This document shows, piece by piece, positions 1 through 8,680 of a DNA stretch of 52,209 bases. Source of the DNA: Flavobacteriales bacterium (lineage in GTDB: Bacteria; Bacteroidota; Bacteroidia; Flavobacteriales_C; GCA-002722245). Below the pieces are notes generated by a model that did not search any database, was not told the DNA's origin, and saw only the letters and a list, made by a program, of their open reading frames with translations. The stretch lies in assembly GCA_029251005.1 (NCBI GenBank), contig JAQXEE010000085.1:1-52209 (forward strand). The letters run 5' to 3'. The translations under genes and the position numbers were made by a program. Every line of letters starts with the position of its first letter. The stretch's first letter is position 1.

Positions 1-52
1 AAATATAATAAGTTTAAAAAAAATTTACTTTATTTAAATAAAACACACAAAA

Positions 53-658
53 ATGGAAATATTTGGAATACCGCTAATTGATAGCAATGACTTCTTAAAA
101 TTAATTTTTAAATTTTCAATCAACTTACTTTTCTTATTTATTACGATAAGATTTATTTTTTACCGTAATAACCGTGACAAGGATTACTTGTTTACGTTCT
201 TTATGTTTAACCTGATGACATTTTTCATCTGTGTGCTTCTGAGAAAAGTACCTATGGAAATGGGGTTTGCAATGGGGTTATTTGCGGTGTTTGGGATTTT
301 AAGATATCGTACAGAAGCCTTACCTATTAAGGAAATGACTTATTTATTTATTGTTATTGGTTTAGCAATGATTAACGCTTTAACAAATAAGTCAATCAGT
401 ATGGTTGAACTACTATTTACTGATTTTGTAATTGTAGGTGTTACCTTGGGGATTGAATTAATTTGGTTTAATAATCACGAGAGAAGTAAAACAATTGTAT
501 ACGAAAAAATCGAAATGATTAAGCCTATTCATAATGATGAGTTAATGGCTGATTTAAGAGAAAGAACAGGTTTAGATGTTTTTAAATTTACGATTGGAAA
601 CGTTGATTTCTTGAAAGATGTAGCTTCAATTAAAATATATTACAAAGAAAAAAAATAA
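53..658 (+). CDS. DUF4956 family integral membrane protein
   Basis: This 201-residue protein has four to five hydrophobic segments (about residues 17-37, 46-64, 68-84, 95-113 and 118-137) followed by a charged C-terminal region of about 60 residues that is probably cytosolic. The pattern GLFAVFGILRYRTE followed by IKEMTYLF is what I recognise as DUF4956. The biochemical function is unknown. Members of this family are often found beside VTC-type polyphosphate polymerase genes, but any upstream partner lies outside the window. The stop codon is separated by one base from the ATG of the pyrophosphatase gene, so the two are very probably co-transcribed and translationally coupled. The family call is from memory of the pattern, not from a search. 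Confidence 0.8.
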   Translation: MEIFGIPLIDSNDFLKLIFKFSINLLFLFITIRFIFYRNNRDKDYLFTFFMFNLMTFFICVLLRKVPMEMGFAMGLFAVFGILRYRTEALPIKEMTYLFIVIGLAMINALTNKSISMVELLFTDFVIVGVTLGIELIWFNNHERSKTIVYEKIEMIKPIHNDELMADLRERTGLDVFKFTIGNVDFLKDVASIKIYYKEKK

Positions 659-659
659 A

Positions 660-1292
660 ATGAGATTGCTTATTGCTTTATTCTTTGCTTTTGGCTTAGT
701 TTCTTGTTCTTCTGATGGAGTTCCTGTTGAGGCACAAAACCTGGAGGTTATTAAACCTAAAAAAGAATTAAACTTCGGTAAATTACCACTTAAAAATCAT
801 TTGGGGCAGTTAACTGCTGTTATTGAAATTCCTGCTGGAACAAGTCATAAATACGAATACAATTATGATTCGAATGAATTTGAATGTGAAATTGTTGATG
901 GTAAAGAACGGATTGTAAAGTTTTTACCTTACCCCGGAAACTACGGATTTCTTCCTGGGACTTTAATGGATAAAGAAAGAGGTGGAGATGGTGATGCTCT
1001 AGATGTTTTAGTTTTAGGAGAAGCTGTTAAGCAAGGGACGATTATTCCAATTAAAGCTATCGGAATTGTTCGGCTTTTAGATAGAGGTGAAGAAGATCAC
1101 AAAATTGTTGCAGTGCCAATAAACGAAACTCAAAACACTTTAGGAATTAATGAATTCAGTGAAACTCCAAAAGCAGTATTGGATATTGTAAGTTTATGGT
1201 TTCAGTCTTACAAAGGACCAGGAAAAATGGAATTCCAAGGTTGGGATTCTGATTCCTTAACAAATATTGAAATTATGAAATGGGCTAAATAG
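660..1292 (+). CDS. ppa: Inorganic pyrophosphatase, lipoprotein form
   Basis: This is a family I soluble-type pyrophosphatase (PPi to 2 Pi) carrying a lipoprotein signal: MRLLIALFFAFGLVSC gives a lipobox ending at Cys16. Active-site landmarks are visible: KYEY (K64, E66), YPGNYGFLPG near residue 91, and the acidic signature DGDALD at residues 110-115, with Ala where Pro is usual. A short MDKERGG insertion precedes that signature. The signal peptide predicts that the enzyme acts outside the cytoplasm, anchored in the membrane, which is unusual for the classical housekeeping enzyme. It is coupled to the DUF4956 gene upstream. A terminator hairpin overlaps its last codons and stop. Confidence 0.92.
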   Translation: MRLLIALFFAFGLVSCSSDGVPVEAQNLEVIKPKKELNFGKLPLKNHLGQLTAVIEIPAGTSHKYEYNYDSNEFECEIVDGKERIVKFLPYPGNYGFLPGTLMDKERGGDGDALDVLVLGEAVKQGTIIPIKAIGIVRLLDRGEEDHKIVAVPINETQNTLGINEFSETPKAVLDIVSLWFQSYKGPGKMEFQGWDSDSLTNIEIMKWAK

Positions 1293-1303
1293 CCCATTTT
1301 TTT
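1281..1303 (+). terminator. Intrinsic terminator overlapping the ppa stop codon
   Basis: TGGGCT-AAAT-AGCCCA forms a perfect 6-bp stem with a 4-nt loop and is followed by seven T. The stem includes the last sense codons and the TAG stop of ppa. Confidence 0.8.
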
Positions 1304-1307
1304 GTGT

Positions 1308-1538
1308 ATGGAAGCAATAAAATTAATTTGGGATATTAGAAGTTTAGATGCTCAAGTAGTAACCGATGGTTTAATCGCGAATCTTAAAAACTACATTAAA
1401 GAAAATCAGATTGAGAATTCAGAAGTTGGATTCGAAACAATTATGTCTCATTATCATGTTGTTTATCTTAAAACAACAAAGAATTACATGATAGAGCTAA
1501 GAGATAAATTCACACCCGATAGAGGTGAATATCTTTAA
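1308..1538 (+). CDS. Small hypothetical protein, 76 aa
   Basis: I do not recognise this protein. The ORF track opens at a TTG (1302), but the ATG at 1308 (MEAIKLIWDIRSLDAQ) is a more natural start. It has mixed hydrophobic and charged segments, with no signal peptide, membrane span or known motif. Codon use looks like that of its neighbours, and the ORF ends 7 bp before the convergent nadB stop, which supports a real gene. The start lies only four bases after the T-tract of the ppa terminator, so expression would need read-through or a promoter inside ppa. Confidence 0.55.
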   Translation: MEAIKLIWDIRSLDAQVVTDGLIANLKNYIKENQIENSEVGFETIMSHYHVVYLKTTKNYMIELRDKFTPDRGEYL

Positions 1539-1545
1539 GGTTTTA

Positions 1546-3105
1546 TTATTTAGAGTAATCTAAAGAATAATGTAACCCAATACTTTCCTTTCTGTTGGAA
1601 GCGAACTTAATAATTAGGTAAGCAATGTTGATTAAGTTACGCGTTTCACAAAGTTTTTGGGATGGTGTTGTTTTCTCGTATAACTCTTCAACTTCACGAT
1701 ACAAAATCTCTAACCTTTCAATAGCACGTTTAAGCCTTAAATCGCTTCGTACAATTCCAACGTAAGTACTCATAATCCCTTGAACTTCTCTTTGACTTTG
1801 CGTAATCAATACCATCTCCTCTGGAGCTTCAGTTCCTGATGCATCCCATTTTGGGACATTAACAGCAATAGTTTCTTCAGATATGCTTTTACTCGCTTTT
1901 AAGAAGGCTCTGTGTGAAAACACAATTGCCTCTAATAAAGAATTACTAGCCAATCTATTGGCGCCATGTAATCCCGTACAAGAGCATTCGCCAATTGCAT
2001 ATAAGCCTTTAATAGATGATTGACCATGTTCATCAACTAAAATACCACCACAAGTGTAATGCGCAGCTGGAACGACAGGAATAAAATCAAATGCAGGATC
2101 AATTCCAAGTGACTTACATTTAGTATAAATATTAGGAAAATGAGCTTTGAATTTTTTCATATTTAGATTAGTACAATCTAAATACATAAAGTCAACCCCA
2201 TGAATTTTCATTTCAGCATCAATCGAACGCGCAACAATATCTCGCGGAGCAAGTGATCCACGTTCATCGTATTTGTTCATGAACTGGTTTCCATCTTGGT
2301 CTCTTAATACAGCTCCAAAACCTCTTACAGCTTCGGAAATTAAAAAAGAAGGAAACGATCCTGGATTGTGTAATGAAGTAGGATGGAATTGAACAAACTC
2401 CATATCTCTAACTTCCGCTTTAGCCCTGTAAGCCATTGCAATTCCGTCGCCGGTTGCAATTAATGGATTAGTGGTTACTTTGTAAGCTAATCCAGCTCCA
2501 CCCGTTGCCATAATTACATTTTTAGCAAGTACGGTATTAATTTCTTTCGTTTTTTTATTGAGGACATAAGCCCCATAAGTTTCAACATCACAATCCTTTC
2601 TGGTTATTTTGATCCCTAAATGGTGTTGTGTAATAATGTCAATTGCAAAATGATGTTGTAATATTTGAATATTCGGGTGCTTTTGAATTGCACTAAACAA
2701 AGCTCTAATTATTTCTTTACCTGTAATGTCTTTGTGATGTAATATTCGGTTGTCTGAATGACCACCTTCTTTTGCTAAATCATACGCCCCAGAAGTAGTT
2801 TTATCAAATTGAGTTCCCCATTCTATGAGTTCATTAATTCGGTCTTTAGCTTCCTTAACTACAATTTCAACAATTGTTTTATTATTTAAACCAGCTCCAG
2901 CATCAAGCGTATCAGCGACATGTTTTTCAATACTATCCGGTTCATTCCAAACGCCAGCTATTCCACCTTGTGCATAAGATGTATTTGATTCTTTAGCATT
3001 GTCTTTAGTAATTATTCCAACGGTTCCTTTTTCCGCAGCTTTTAAAGCAAAGCTTAGTCCAGCTATTCCTCCACCAATTACTAAAAAATCGAATTGAGTA
3101 TTCAT
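1546..3105 (-). CDS. nadB: L-aspartate oxidase
   Basis: NadB oxidises L-aspartate to iminoaspartate with FAD, the first step of de novo NAD synthesis. The N-terminal dinucleotide motif VIGGGIAGLSFAL, the segment SYAQGGIAGVW, the FAD/substrate motif HHKDITGKEI, and the C-terminal GECSCTGLHGANRLASNSLLEA identify the succinate dehydrogenase/fumarate reductase flavoprotein family. The length (about 519 aa) and the NadB-type GLHGANRLASNS favour NadB over SdhA/FrdA. The ORF track start (3156) adds 17 unlikely residues, and the ATG at 3105 (MNTQFDFLVIGGG) fits the family. nadA and nadC are not adjacent. It converges on the small gene at 1308. Confidence 0.94.
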   Translation of the reverse strand: MNTQFDFLVIGGGIAGLSFALKAAEKGTVGIITKDNAKESNTSYAQGGIAGVWNEPDSIEKHVADTLDAGAGLNNKTIVEIVVKEAKDRINELIEWGTQFDKTTSGAYDLAKEGGHSDNRILHHKDITGKEIIRALFSAIQKHPNIQILQHHFAIDIITQHHLGIKITRKDCDVETYGAYVLNKKTKEINTVLAKNVIMATGGAGLAYKVTTNPLIATGDGIAMAYRAKAEVRDMEFVQFHPTSLHNPGSFPSFLISEAVRGFGAVLRDQDGNQFMNKYDERGSLAPRDIVARSIDAEMKIHGVDFMYLDCTNLNMKKFKAHFPNIYTKCKSLGIDPAFDFIPVVPAAHYTCGGILVDEHGQSSIKGLYAIGECSCTGLHGANRLASNSLLEAIVFSHRAFLKASKSISEETIAVNVPKWDASGTEAPEEMVLITQSQREVQGIMSTYVGIVRSDLRLKRAIERLEILYREVEELYEKTTPSQKLCETRNLINIAYLIIKFASNRKESIGLHYSLDYSK

Positions 3106-3153
3106 TACTATAAAAATAAAGAATTTTAAACTTTTTGTTCCTAGAAAATAGGA

Positions 3154-3185
3154 CAAAAAAAAGACCGTCTCAATGGACAGTCTTT
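3154..3185 (-). terminator. Intrinsic terminator downstream of tatA
   Basis: On the minus strand AAAGACTGTC-CATTGA-GACGGTCTTT forms a 10-bp stem (one G-T pair) followed by a long T run. It separates tatA from nadB. Confidence 0.85.
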
Positions 3186-3206
3186 TATAAATATTCTAAT
3201 TCATTA

Positions 3207-3404
3207 TTATTTTTTTGGTTCTTCAACTTCCCCTTTCGAATTTTCATCCTCCGTGTTGGTTGCATTTTTAAACTCTTTGACCCCTTTTCCAAGACCTTTC
3301 ATTAATTCTGGAATCTTTCTTCCTCCAAAAAGAACTAAAACAACCACAAGAATAATCCATACTTGAGGCATTCCTATCATTCCTGCCAATACTGCGTTCA
3401 TCAT
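3207..3404 (-). CDS. tatA: Twin-arginine translocase subunit TatA/TatE
   Basis: The 65-residue protein has one N-terminal transmembrane helix (about residues 15-29, [13 protein letters not shown]) followed by the family hinge and amphipathic helix, [19 protein letters not shown], and a short charged tail. TatA forms the protein-conducting element of the Tat pathway for folded proteins in the inner membrane. No tatC lies next to it, as is common in this phylum. Two adjacent ATG codons could both start it. It has its own terminator. Confidence 0.93.
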   Translation of the reverse strand: MMNAVLAGMIGMPQVWIILVVVLVLFGGRKIPELMKGLGKGVKEFKNATNTEDENSKGEVEEPKK

Positions 3405-3495
3405 AATTGAAAATTTACAACTTAAAGTTACAAAAAAATATATTCTAAATCATTTTGAATTTATGAACGATATGATATTCAACACTAAGGAACAT

Positions 3496-5538
3496 TTAAA
3501 CCAATCCCACCTGATCTAAAAGAAAGGCATAGTCTAAGGCAACTTCTTTGTAGTATTCGTATCTACCCGATGCACCGTCGTGCCCAGTTTCCATATTTGT
3601 CTTTAAAAGCAAGTTATTATTATCGGTTTTTAATTCCCTTAATTTAGCAACCCATTTTGCAGGCTCCCAGTATTGTACTTGCGAATCATGCAAGCCTGTA
3701 GTGACTAATAATGCAGGGTAATCCTTCGCCTCAACTTGGTCATAAGGACTATAACTCAGAATGTACTTATAATATTCCTCATCATTTGGATTTCCCCATT
3801 CGTCGTACTCTCCAGTGGTTAACGGAATTGTATCATCCAGCATCGTTGTTACAACATCAACAAATGGAACGGCAGCAATCGCAGCTTTCCAAATTTGAGG
3901 TTTAAGGTTAACAATAGCGCCCATTAACAAACCACCAGCACTTCCTCCCATTGCACAAAGCTTTTCGGAATTGGTGTAGTTTTGTTCGATTAAAAACTCC
4001 CCACAAGAAATGAAATCGGTAAACGTGTTTATTTTATTCAACATTTTTCCATCCTCATACCAATGTCTTCCCAAGTCATCACCACCTCTAATATGTGCTA
4101 TGGCAAACACAAAGCCACGATCTAATAAACTTAATCTCGCTGGACTAAAACTAGGGTCTACAACATGACCGTAACTTCCGTATCCATAAAGTAAGGTTGG
4201 GTTTTCTCCATTCAATTTAGTTCCGTTTTTATAAACGATACTCATCGGAATCATAGTTCCATCTTCAGCTTTTGCTTCAACTCTTTTCGTTGTATATTCC
4301 TTAGGGTTATGACCGCCAATTATAGCTTGAACCTTTTTTACAGCCTTTGTCTTCGATTCTAAGTTGTAATCAAATATCGTAGATGGTGTTTTTAAACTTG
4401 TAAATCCAAATCGAAATAAGTTCGTGTCGAAATCAACATTTGTACTCATATACGCCATGTAGCTTTCTTCCCCCATATCGATAAGATGCTCACTTTGGTT
4501 GATTTGATTCATCACTCTAAATTGAGTCAACCCACCTTTTCTTTCATCAACAACAAGGAAATTATTAAATATTTCAACCGATTCTAATAATACATCTTCA
4601 CGATGAGCAATTACTTCCTTCCAATTATCCGAAGTCGTGTTTTCTTCATCACACTTCATTAATTTAAAATTCTTCGCACCATCAAGGTTCGTAACAACAA
4701 AGAAATTCCCACTCTTATGATCAATCGAATATTCATGATCTCTTTTACGAGGTTCAAATAATTGGAACTCACCATTCGGATCGTCTGTTTTTAAAATTCT
4801 AAACTCAGTTGAGACTGTGCTATAAGAACCAATTATTATATAATCTTTTGATTTAGATCTGTAAACACTCGAAATAAATGCATCTTCATCCTCACAAAAA
4901 ATCTCAATATCTTCACTCACGTCAGTTCCTAAAATATGTTTAAAAACCTTATTACTTCTTAACGTTTGTTCATCTTTTTGTGTGTAAAAAATAGTCTTCC
5001 CATCTAAAGCCCAAGCAAAACCTCCAGAAGTATTCGGGATTTCATCCTCAAGAATTTCCCCCGTTTCTAAGTTTTCAAAGTAGATTGTATAGAGTCTTCT
5101 CGAAACAAAATCTACCGAATAAGCTAAAATTTTGTTGTTGCTACAAATGCCTAATTTTCCAATTCCGCAATAAGATTGATCTTGCGCTAATTCGTTTTGA
5201 TCAATTAAAACTTCTTCTTTCGCTTCTAAACTTCCTTTTTTACGACCGAAAATTGGATATTCCTTTCCTTCTACATATCGTTGAGAATAATAATATCCGT
5301 CGGAGAAATAAGGAACAGACTGCTCATTTTTGTCTAATCTACCAACAATCTCTTCATACAATTCATTTTGTAGCTCTTTTGTATGCTTTAGTTTATCATC
5401 TGTGTAATTGTTTTCATCTTTCAGGTAATCAAGGACTTCCTGATTTTCACGGTCATTAAGCCAATAGTAATTATCTGTTCTTGTATGATTATGTATCGTT
5501 AATTCCTTTGCAATTTTCTTAGCCTTGGGTGTTTTCAT
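3496..5538 (-). CDS. ptrB: Oligopeptidase B (S9A serine peptidase)
   Basis: The 680-residue protein has an N-terminal seven-bladed beta-propeller region (about residues 1-400) and a C-terminal alpha/beta-hydrolase domain. The catalytic triad can be placed at Ser533 (GGSAGGL), Asp618 (GLHDSQV) and His653 (ETGHDGASGR), the same spacing as in known oligopeptidase B enzymes. IRGGDDLGRHWYEDGK and YGSYG are family hallmarks. It is expected to cleave short peptides after basic residues. No signal peptide is seen, so it is probably cytoplasmic. It appears to be transcribed alone. A related prolyl oligopeptidase is less likely given the RGGDDLG motif. Confidence 0.93.
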   Translation of the reverse strand: MKTPKAKKIAKELTIHNHTRTDNYYWLNDRENQEVLDYLKDENNYTDDKLKHTKELQNELYEEIVGRLDKNEQSVPYFSDGYYYSQRYVEGKEYPIFGRKKGSLEAKEEVLIDQNELAQDQSYCGIGKLGICSNNKILAYSVDFVSRRLYTIYFENLETGEILEDEIPNTSGGFAWALDGKTIFYTQKDEQTLRSNKVFKHILGTDVSEDIEIFCEDEDAFISSVYRSKSKDYIIIGSYSTVSTEFRILKTDDPNGEFQLFEPRKRDHEYSIDHKSGNFFVVTNLDGAKNFKLMKCDEENTTSDNWKEVIAHREDVLLESVEIFNNFLVVDERKGGLTQFRVMNQINQSEHLIDMGEESYMAYMSTNVDFDTNLFRFGFTSLKTPSTIFDYNLESKTKAVKKVQAIIGGHNPKEYTTKRVEAKAEDGTMIPMSIVYKNGTKLNGENPTLLYGYGSYGHVVDPSFSPARLSLLDRGFVFAIAHIRGGDDLGRHWYEDGKMLNKINTFTDFISCGEFLIEQNYTNSEKLCAMGGSAGGLLMGAIVNLKPQIWKAAIAAVPFVDVVTTMLDDTIPLTTGEYDEWGNPNDEEYYKYILSYSPYDQVEAKDYPALLVTTGLHDSQVQYWEPAKWVAKLRELKTDNNNLLLKTNMETGHDGASGRYEYYKEVALDYAFLLDQVGLV

Positions 5539-5732
5539 AGTATTTTATTTTTAAGCGCCAAATGAGAGACCCTATTCTGCTAACTTATTAACAATATTTC
5601 GATATTCAATCCCTTTTAAAATGGGGTTTTCAAAATGTGATTGTGAATTTATTAACATAAAACTATTTTTATTCTAAATAGTGAGGAGCTATCTTGTTCG
5701 AGAGTAAATCAATAATATTTCTAATTAATTAG

Positions 5733-5951
5733 ATGTTTATGGGAAGTTTATTTTCAAGAGATGAGTTAATGTATCAATTAACTGAGTTGAGAAACAAACG
5801 GGATTTGGTACAAAAAAACAGAGTAGCAATTCTTAAAAAGTATACAAGAAAAGCTACTCAAGAGAAAAAAGAAGTTGAGGCTAATCTTGAAATGAACGAC
5901 CTTGAAATGAGAATTGAAAACATTGAGGGAAAATTAGACAGGTTGTTTTAA
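5733..5951 (+). CDS. Small charged, probably helical protein, 72 aa
   Basis: I do not recognise this protein. After a short hydrophobic start (MFMGSLFSRDE) it is highly charged and heptad-like (LTELRNKRDLVQKNRVAILKKY, then NLEMNDLEMRIENIEGKLDRLF), predicting a coiled coil. The ATG at 5739 is an alternative start. It converges with the FAD oxidoreductase gene, with stop codons sharing the palindrome TTTAAA and the ORFs overlapping by 4 bp. Consistent codon use and the heptad pattern support a real gene. Confidence 0.55.
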   Translation: MFMGSLFSRDELMYQLTELRNKRDLVQKNRVAILKKYTRKATQEKKEVEANLEMNDLEMRIENIEGKLDRLF

Positions 5952-7015
5952 ACCTCTTTCCAATATTTTTTGAAACACCTTTTTACCGAAACCTCAGGGT
6001 GTATCTCATTACCATTGATTAAAAAACTGCAAAATTCTTGAGCTAATAATGGGCCTAGGAATACGCCTTTAGACCCTAATCCATTAAAAATCAACAGGTT
6101 TTTATGTTTTGGATGTTCACCAATAACTGGCCTTCGGTCATGTGATGCAGGGCGAATTCCTGCTTTGTGATCAATTATTTCATAAGTGCAATCCGAAATT
6201 TTTTCGAATTTCTCTAAAATTTCAGCTTTCCCCTTTTCACTAGGTTCCCAACTTTTATCTTCCCAATCGTAGGTAGCTCCAACTTTGTAAACGTCGTTGC
6301 CAATTGGTAAAATAAAGATATTTTTCTTTCGAATCTTATCCACTTTTAAATCGGCAGACTTGATCGTTAATATATCTCCTTTCGTACCTTTAAAAGGTAG
6401 CCAGCTGAAGTAGGGATTGTTAGAAGTATACGTTCCTTCTGCAAAAAGTATTTTATCGGTTTTAATAGTTTTGTAGCTTACCGCTTCACCTGTGATAGAA
6501 ATGTTATTGTAATCAAAGTTTTCATTTACCAATAATTCTAAGTTTGCAAAATACTTCCTTAGCAATGTCAGAAATTCAGGAAGATCTAATCTGCCTGTTT
6601 GTTTTACAATTCCAGCGTATCTTTCTTCCCCTTTTAAATTAATAATGTGTGGGTCACTATTAAGGAAATCTTTAGAAATATCAGTAAGAGCTTGAGTTTT
6701 CCAAAAATCAATTTCTTGTTCATTTGCTAAAACTTTCTCTACATCAATCATCTTTAATAATTGTGTGTCTAAAACAGTTTCAATCTCAGAATATACTTCC
6801 AGCATTTTATCAATCATCTCTTGGGCGCGCCAAGTAGGAATCATTTTTCGGAAAGTAATAGGGTTCCAAGTTCCAGCAGCAACACTTGAAGAAGCAGGCT
6901 GATTATTAGAGAAAATAACAAACGACTTGTTTCGTTTATTTAATTCCCAACCTAAAAGTAGTCCGGCCAAACCGCCGCCAACAATAATGTAATCGTAACT
7001 AGATTTCAAACTCAT
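5948..7015 (-). CDS. DAO-type FAD-dependent oxidoreductase
   Basis: The 355-residue protein starts with a classic Rossmann FAD motif (YIIVGGGLAGLLLGWELNKR) and continues with the SSVAAGTWNPITFRK segment typical of glycine/D-amino-acid-oxidase-like proteins (DAO fold). The C-terminal region contains GIRPASHDRRPVIGEHP and NGLGSKGVFLGP, which close the FAD site in this family. The substrate cannot be read from the sequence, and neighbours give no pathway context. No signal peptide is present, so it is probably cytoplasmic or peripherally membrane bound. Confidence 0.85.
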   Translation of the reverse strand: MSLKSSYDYIIVGGGLAGLLLGWELNKRNKSFVIFSNNQPASSSVAAGTWNPITFRKMIPTWRAQEMIDKMLEVYSEIETVLDTQLLKMIDVEKVLANEQEIDFWKTQALTDISKDFLNSDPHIINLKGEERYAGIVKQTGRLDLPEFLTLLRKYFANLELLVNENFDYNNISITGEAVSYKTIKTDKILFAEGTYTSNNPYFSWLPFKGTKGDILTIKSADLKVDKIRKKNIFILPIGNDVYKVGATYDWEDKSWEPSEKGKAEILEKFEKISDCTYEIIDHKAGIRPASHDRRPVIGEHPKHKNLLIFNGLGSKGVFLGPLLAQEFCSFLINGNEIHPEVSVKRCFKKYWKEV

Positions 7016-7022
7016 ATGTTAA

Positions 7023-7030
7023 CAAATTTA
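7023..7030 (-). promoter_or_regulatory. -7 element (TAnnTTTG) upstream of the FAD oxidoreductase gene
   Basis: TAAATTTG on the minus strand matches the Bacteroidota -7 consensus. It lies only 7 nt before the start codon, which would give a nearly leaderless message, so it may be fortuitous. Confidence 0.35.
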
Positions 7031-7101
7031 CAAACTAGACTTCTATTCATCTAATTATAATTAGTTCTTTGGTATTACAATTGTTTTTACCAAAATCTGT
7101 T

Positions 7102-8496
7102 ATGAAAAAAATAATCTTATTTCTACCCATTTTAATACTAGGAATTTCCGCTACAACTTCCAATTATTTAAAAACTTGGCTATCGGATGAAATGCTCCAG
7201 CCAGCAACAGTAGGTTTAGCAGTTTATGATTTAGATAGCAATGAATATGTCTTGCAACACAATAGTCAAAAGGTTCTACCGGCAGCATCTGTTCAAAAGT
7301 TAATTACAACAACAATAGCATTAAAAACATTAGGTCCCGGTCATCAATTTGAAACGATTTTAGCACACACAGGTGATATAAAAGACGGTATTTTACGAGG
7401 AGATATTTACATCTTCCCGAATTTTAATCCAACTCTAGCAAATAAACGATTCGGTAAAAATATTTCTGAAATAACAGGAGCAATAAAAGGCTGGTTGTCT
7501 AAAAATAACGTGAAAGTTATTGCTGGGATTAAAGTAATTGATCCAACAATGAAGTCGGAAACTTTGCCGAGAACTTGGATTTGGGAAGATATCGGAAATT
7601 ATTATGGCGCCAATCCATGTGGAACTGTTTTAAATGAAAATATATTAGAATTTTATTTTGAAAGCGGTGCCGCTGGTGAACCTACAAAAATCGTAAAAAC
7701 GATTCCTGATTTACCTTTATTAAGAGTAACAAATAGAGTACTATCTTCGGAAAACAATAGAGATTTAGCTTACGCATTTGGGGGGCCTTATGAACGAGGT
7801 TTAGTAGTTGAAGGAACAATTCCTGCTAATCGTAAAAACTTCAAAGTAAAGGCTGCATTACAAAATCCACAAAAGGCTTTGGCGTATTTGGTTTATGAAG
7901 AATTGAATAATTCACCGTTTCTTACTATTAAAGGAAAGTACGGAACACTCGAAAAAAACAAGCGACCATACAAGCAATTTGGAGTTGTAAAAAGCGCATC
8001 AGTAAACGATATTGTTAAAAAAACAAATCATAAAAGCATTAATATTTTAGCTGAAAATTTACTGCAAAATAGTCATATGCATTCTGGATCTCAAAAGACA
8101 ATGGGAATATGGGCTAAAGATTATTTAGCAAATAACTTGAATATTAATGTAGCTGGCATGCAATTAAAAGATGGAAGTGGGCTTTCACGATTTAATGCAA
8201 TTTCGTCAAAGCAATTAGTTGAGTTATTGATTGTGATGAAAGACAATAAAGCTTTTCAAAACTCATTACCAACAGCTGGTAAGTCAGGAACTGTAAAGTC
8301 GTTTTTGAAAAATAGTAGTTTAAATGTAAGATGTAAAAGTGGATCAATGCAAGGAGTGATAAGTTATGCAGGTTATGTTAAGACAAAATTAGGAAGGAAA
8401 TTAGCTTTTTCTATTATAATTAATAATGCAGATGCAAAAGGATCTAAAGTTAAAAAGAAGATTGAGGAGTTATTAAATCAAGTTGGAGGTTTATAG
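7102..8496 (+). CDS. dacB: D-alanyl-D-alanine carboxypeptidase/endopeptidase (PBP4, peptidase S13)
   Basis: This class C low-molecular-weight penicillin-binding protein trims or cleaves peptidoglycan stem peptides in the periplasm. The three active-site motifs are present: SxxK as ASVQK (Ser63, Lys66 from the chosen start), SxN as GLSRFN, and the KTG equivalent as KSG in CKSGSMQGV. An N-terminal signal peptide (MKKIILFLPILILGISA) is clear. The ORF-track start is a TTG that adds 11 residues, and the ATG at 7102 gives a proper signal peptide. The length of 464 aa fits the family. It stands alone, divergent from the FAD oxidoreductase gene. Confidence 0.93.
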   Translation: MKKIILFLPILILGISATTSNYLKTWLSDEMLQPATVGLAVYDLDSNEYVLQHNSQKVLPAASVQKLITTTIALKTLGPGHQFETILAHTGDIKDGILRGDIYIFPNFNPTLANKRFGKNISEITGAIKGWLSKNNVKVIAGIKVIDPTMKSETLPRTWIWEDIGNYYGANPCGTVLNENILEFYFESGAAGEPTKIVKTIPDLPLLRVTNRVLSSENNRDLAYAFGGPYERGLVVEGTIPANRKNFKVKAALQNPQKALAYLVYEELNNSPFLTIKGKYGTLEKNKRPYKQFGVVKSASVNDIVKKTNHKSINILAENLLQNSHMHSGSQKTMGIWAKDYLANNLNINVAGMQLKDGSGLSRFNAISSKQLVELLIVMKDNKAFQNSLPTAGKSGTVKSFLKNSSLNVRCKSGSMQGVISYAGYVKTKLGRKLAFSIIINNADAKGSKVKKKIEELLNQVGGL

Positions 8497-8680
8497 TTAA
8501 TTTAGATTTTAAATGTGAGATTACTTGAGTACGCGTTTTTTTCATATTTCATCCAAAGTTCAGAAGTCTAATTGACTAACCTGTCTGAAAAGAACATCAC
8601 GGGCGAGAAGTCGGGAATTTGCGTCCAAACCAAAAGTTATTATTTCAGGGAGGTTTGTTTTTTCCTACCCGAATGCGTTG

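Noticed and set aside
3106-3156. N-terminal extension of NadB in the ORF track
   Set aside because: The 17 extra residues are not part of the family and place the start next to the tatA terminator. The ATG at 3105 precedes the FAD motif by the usual distance.
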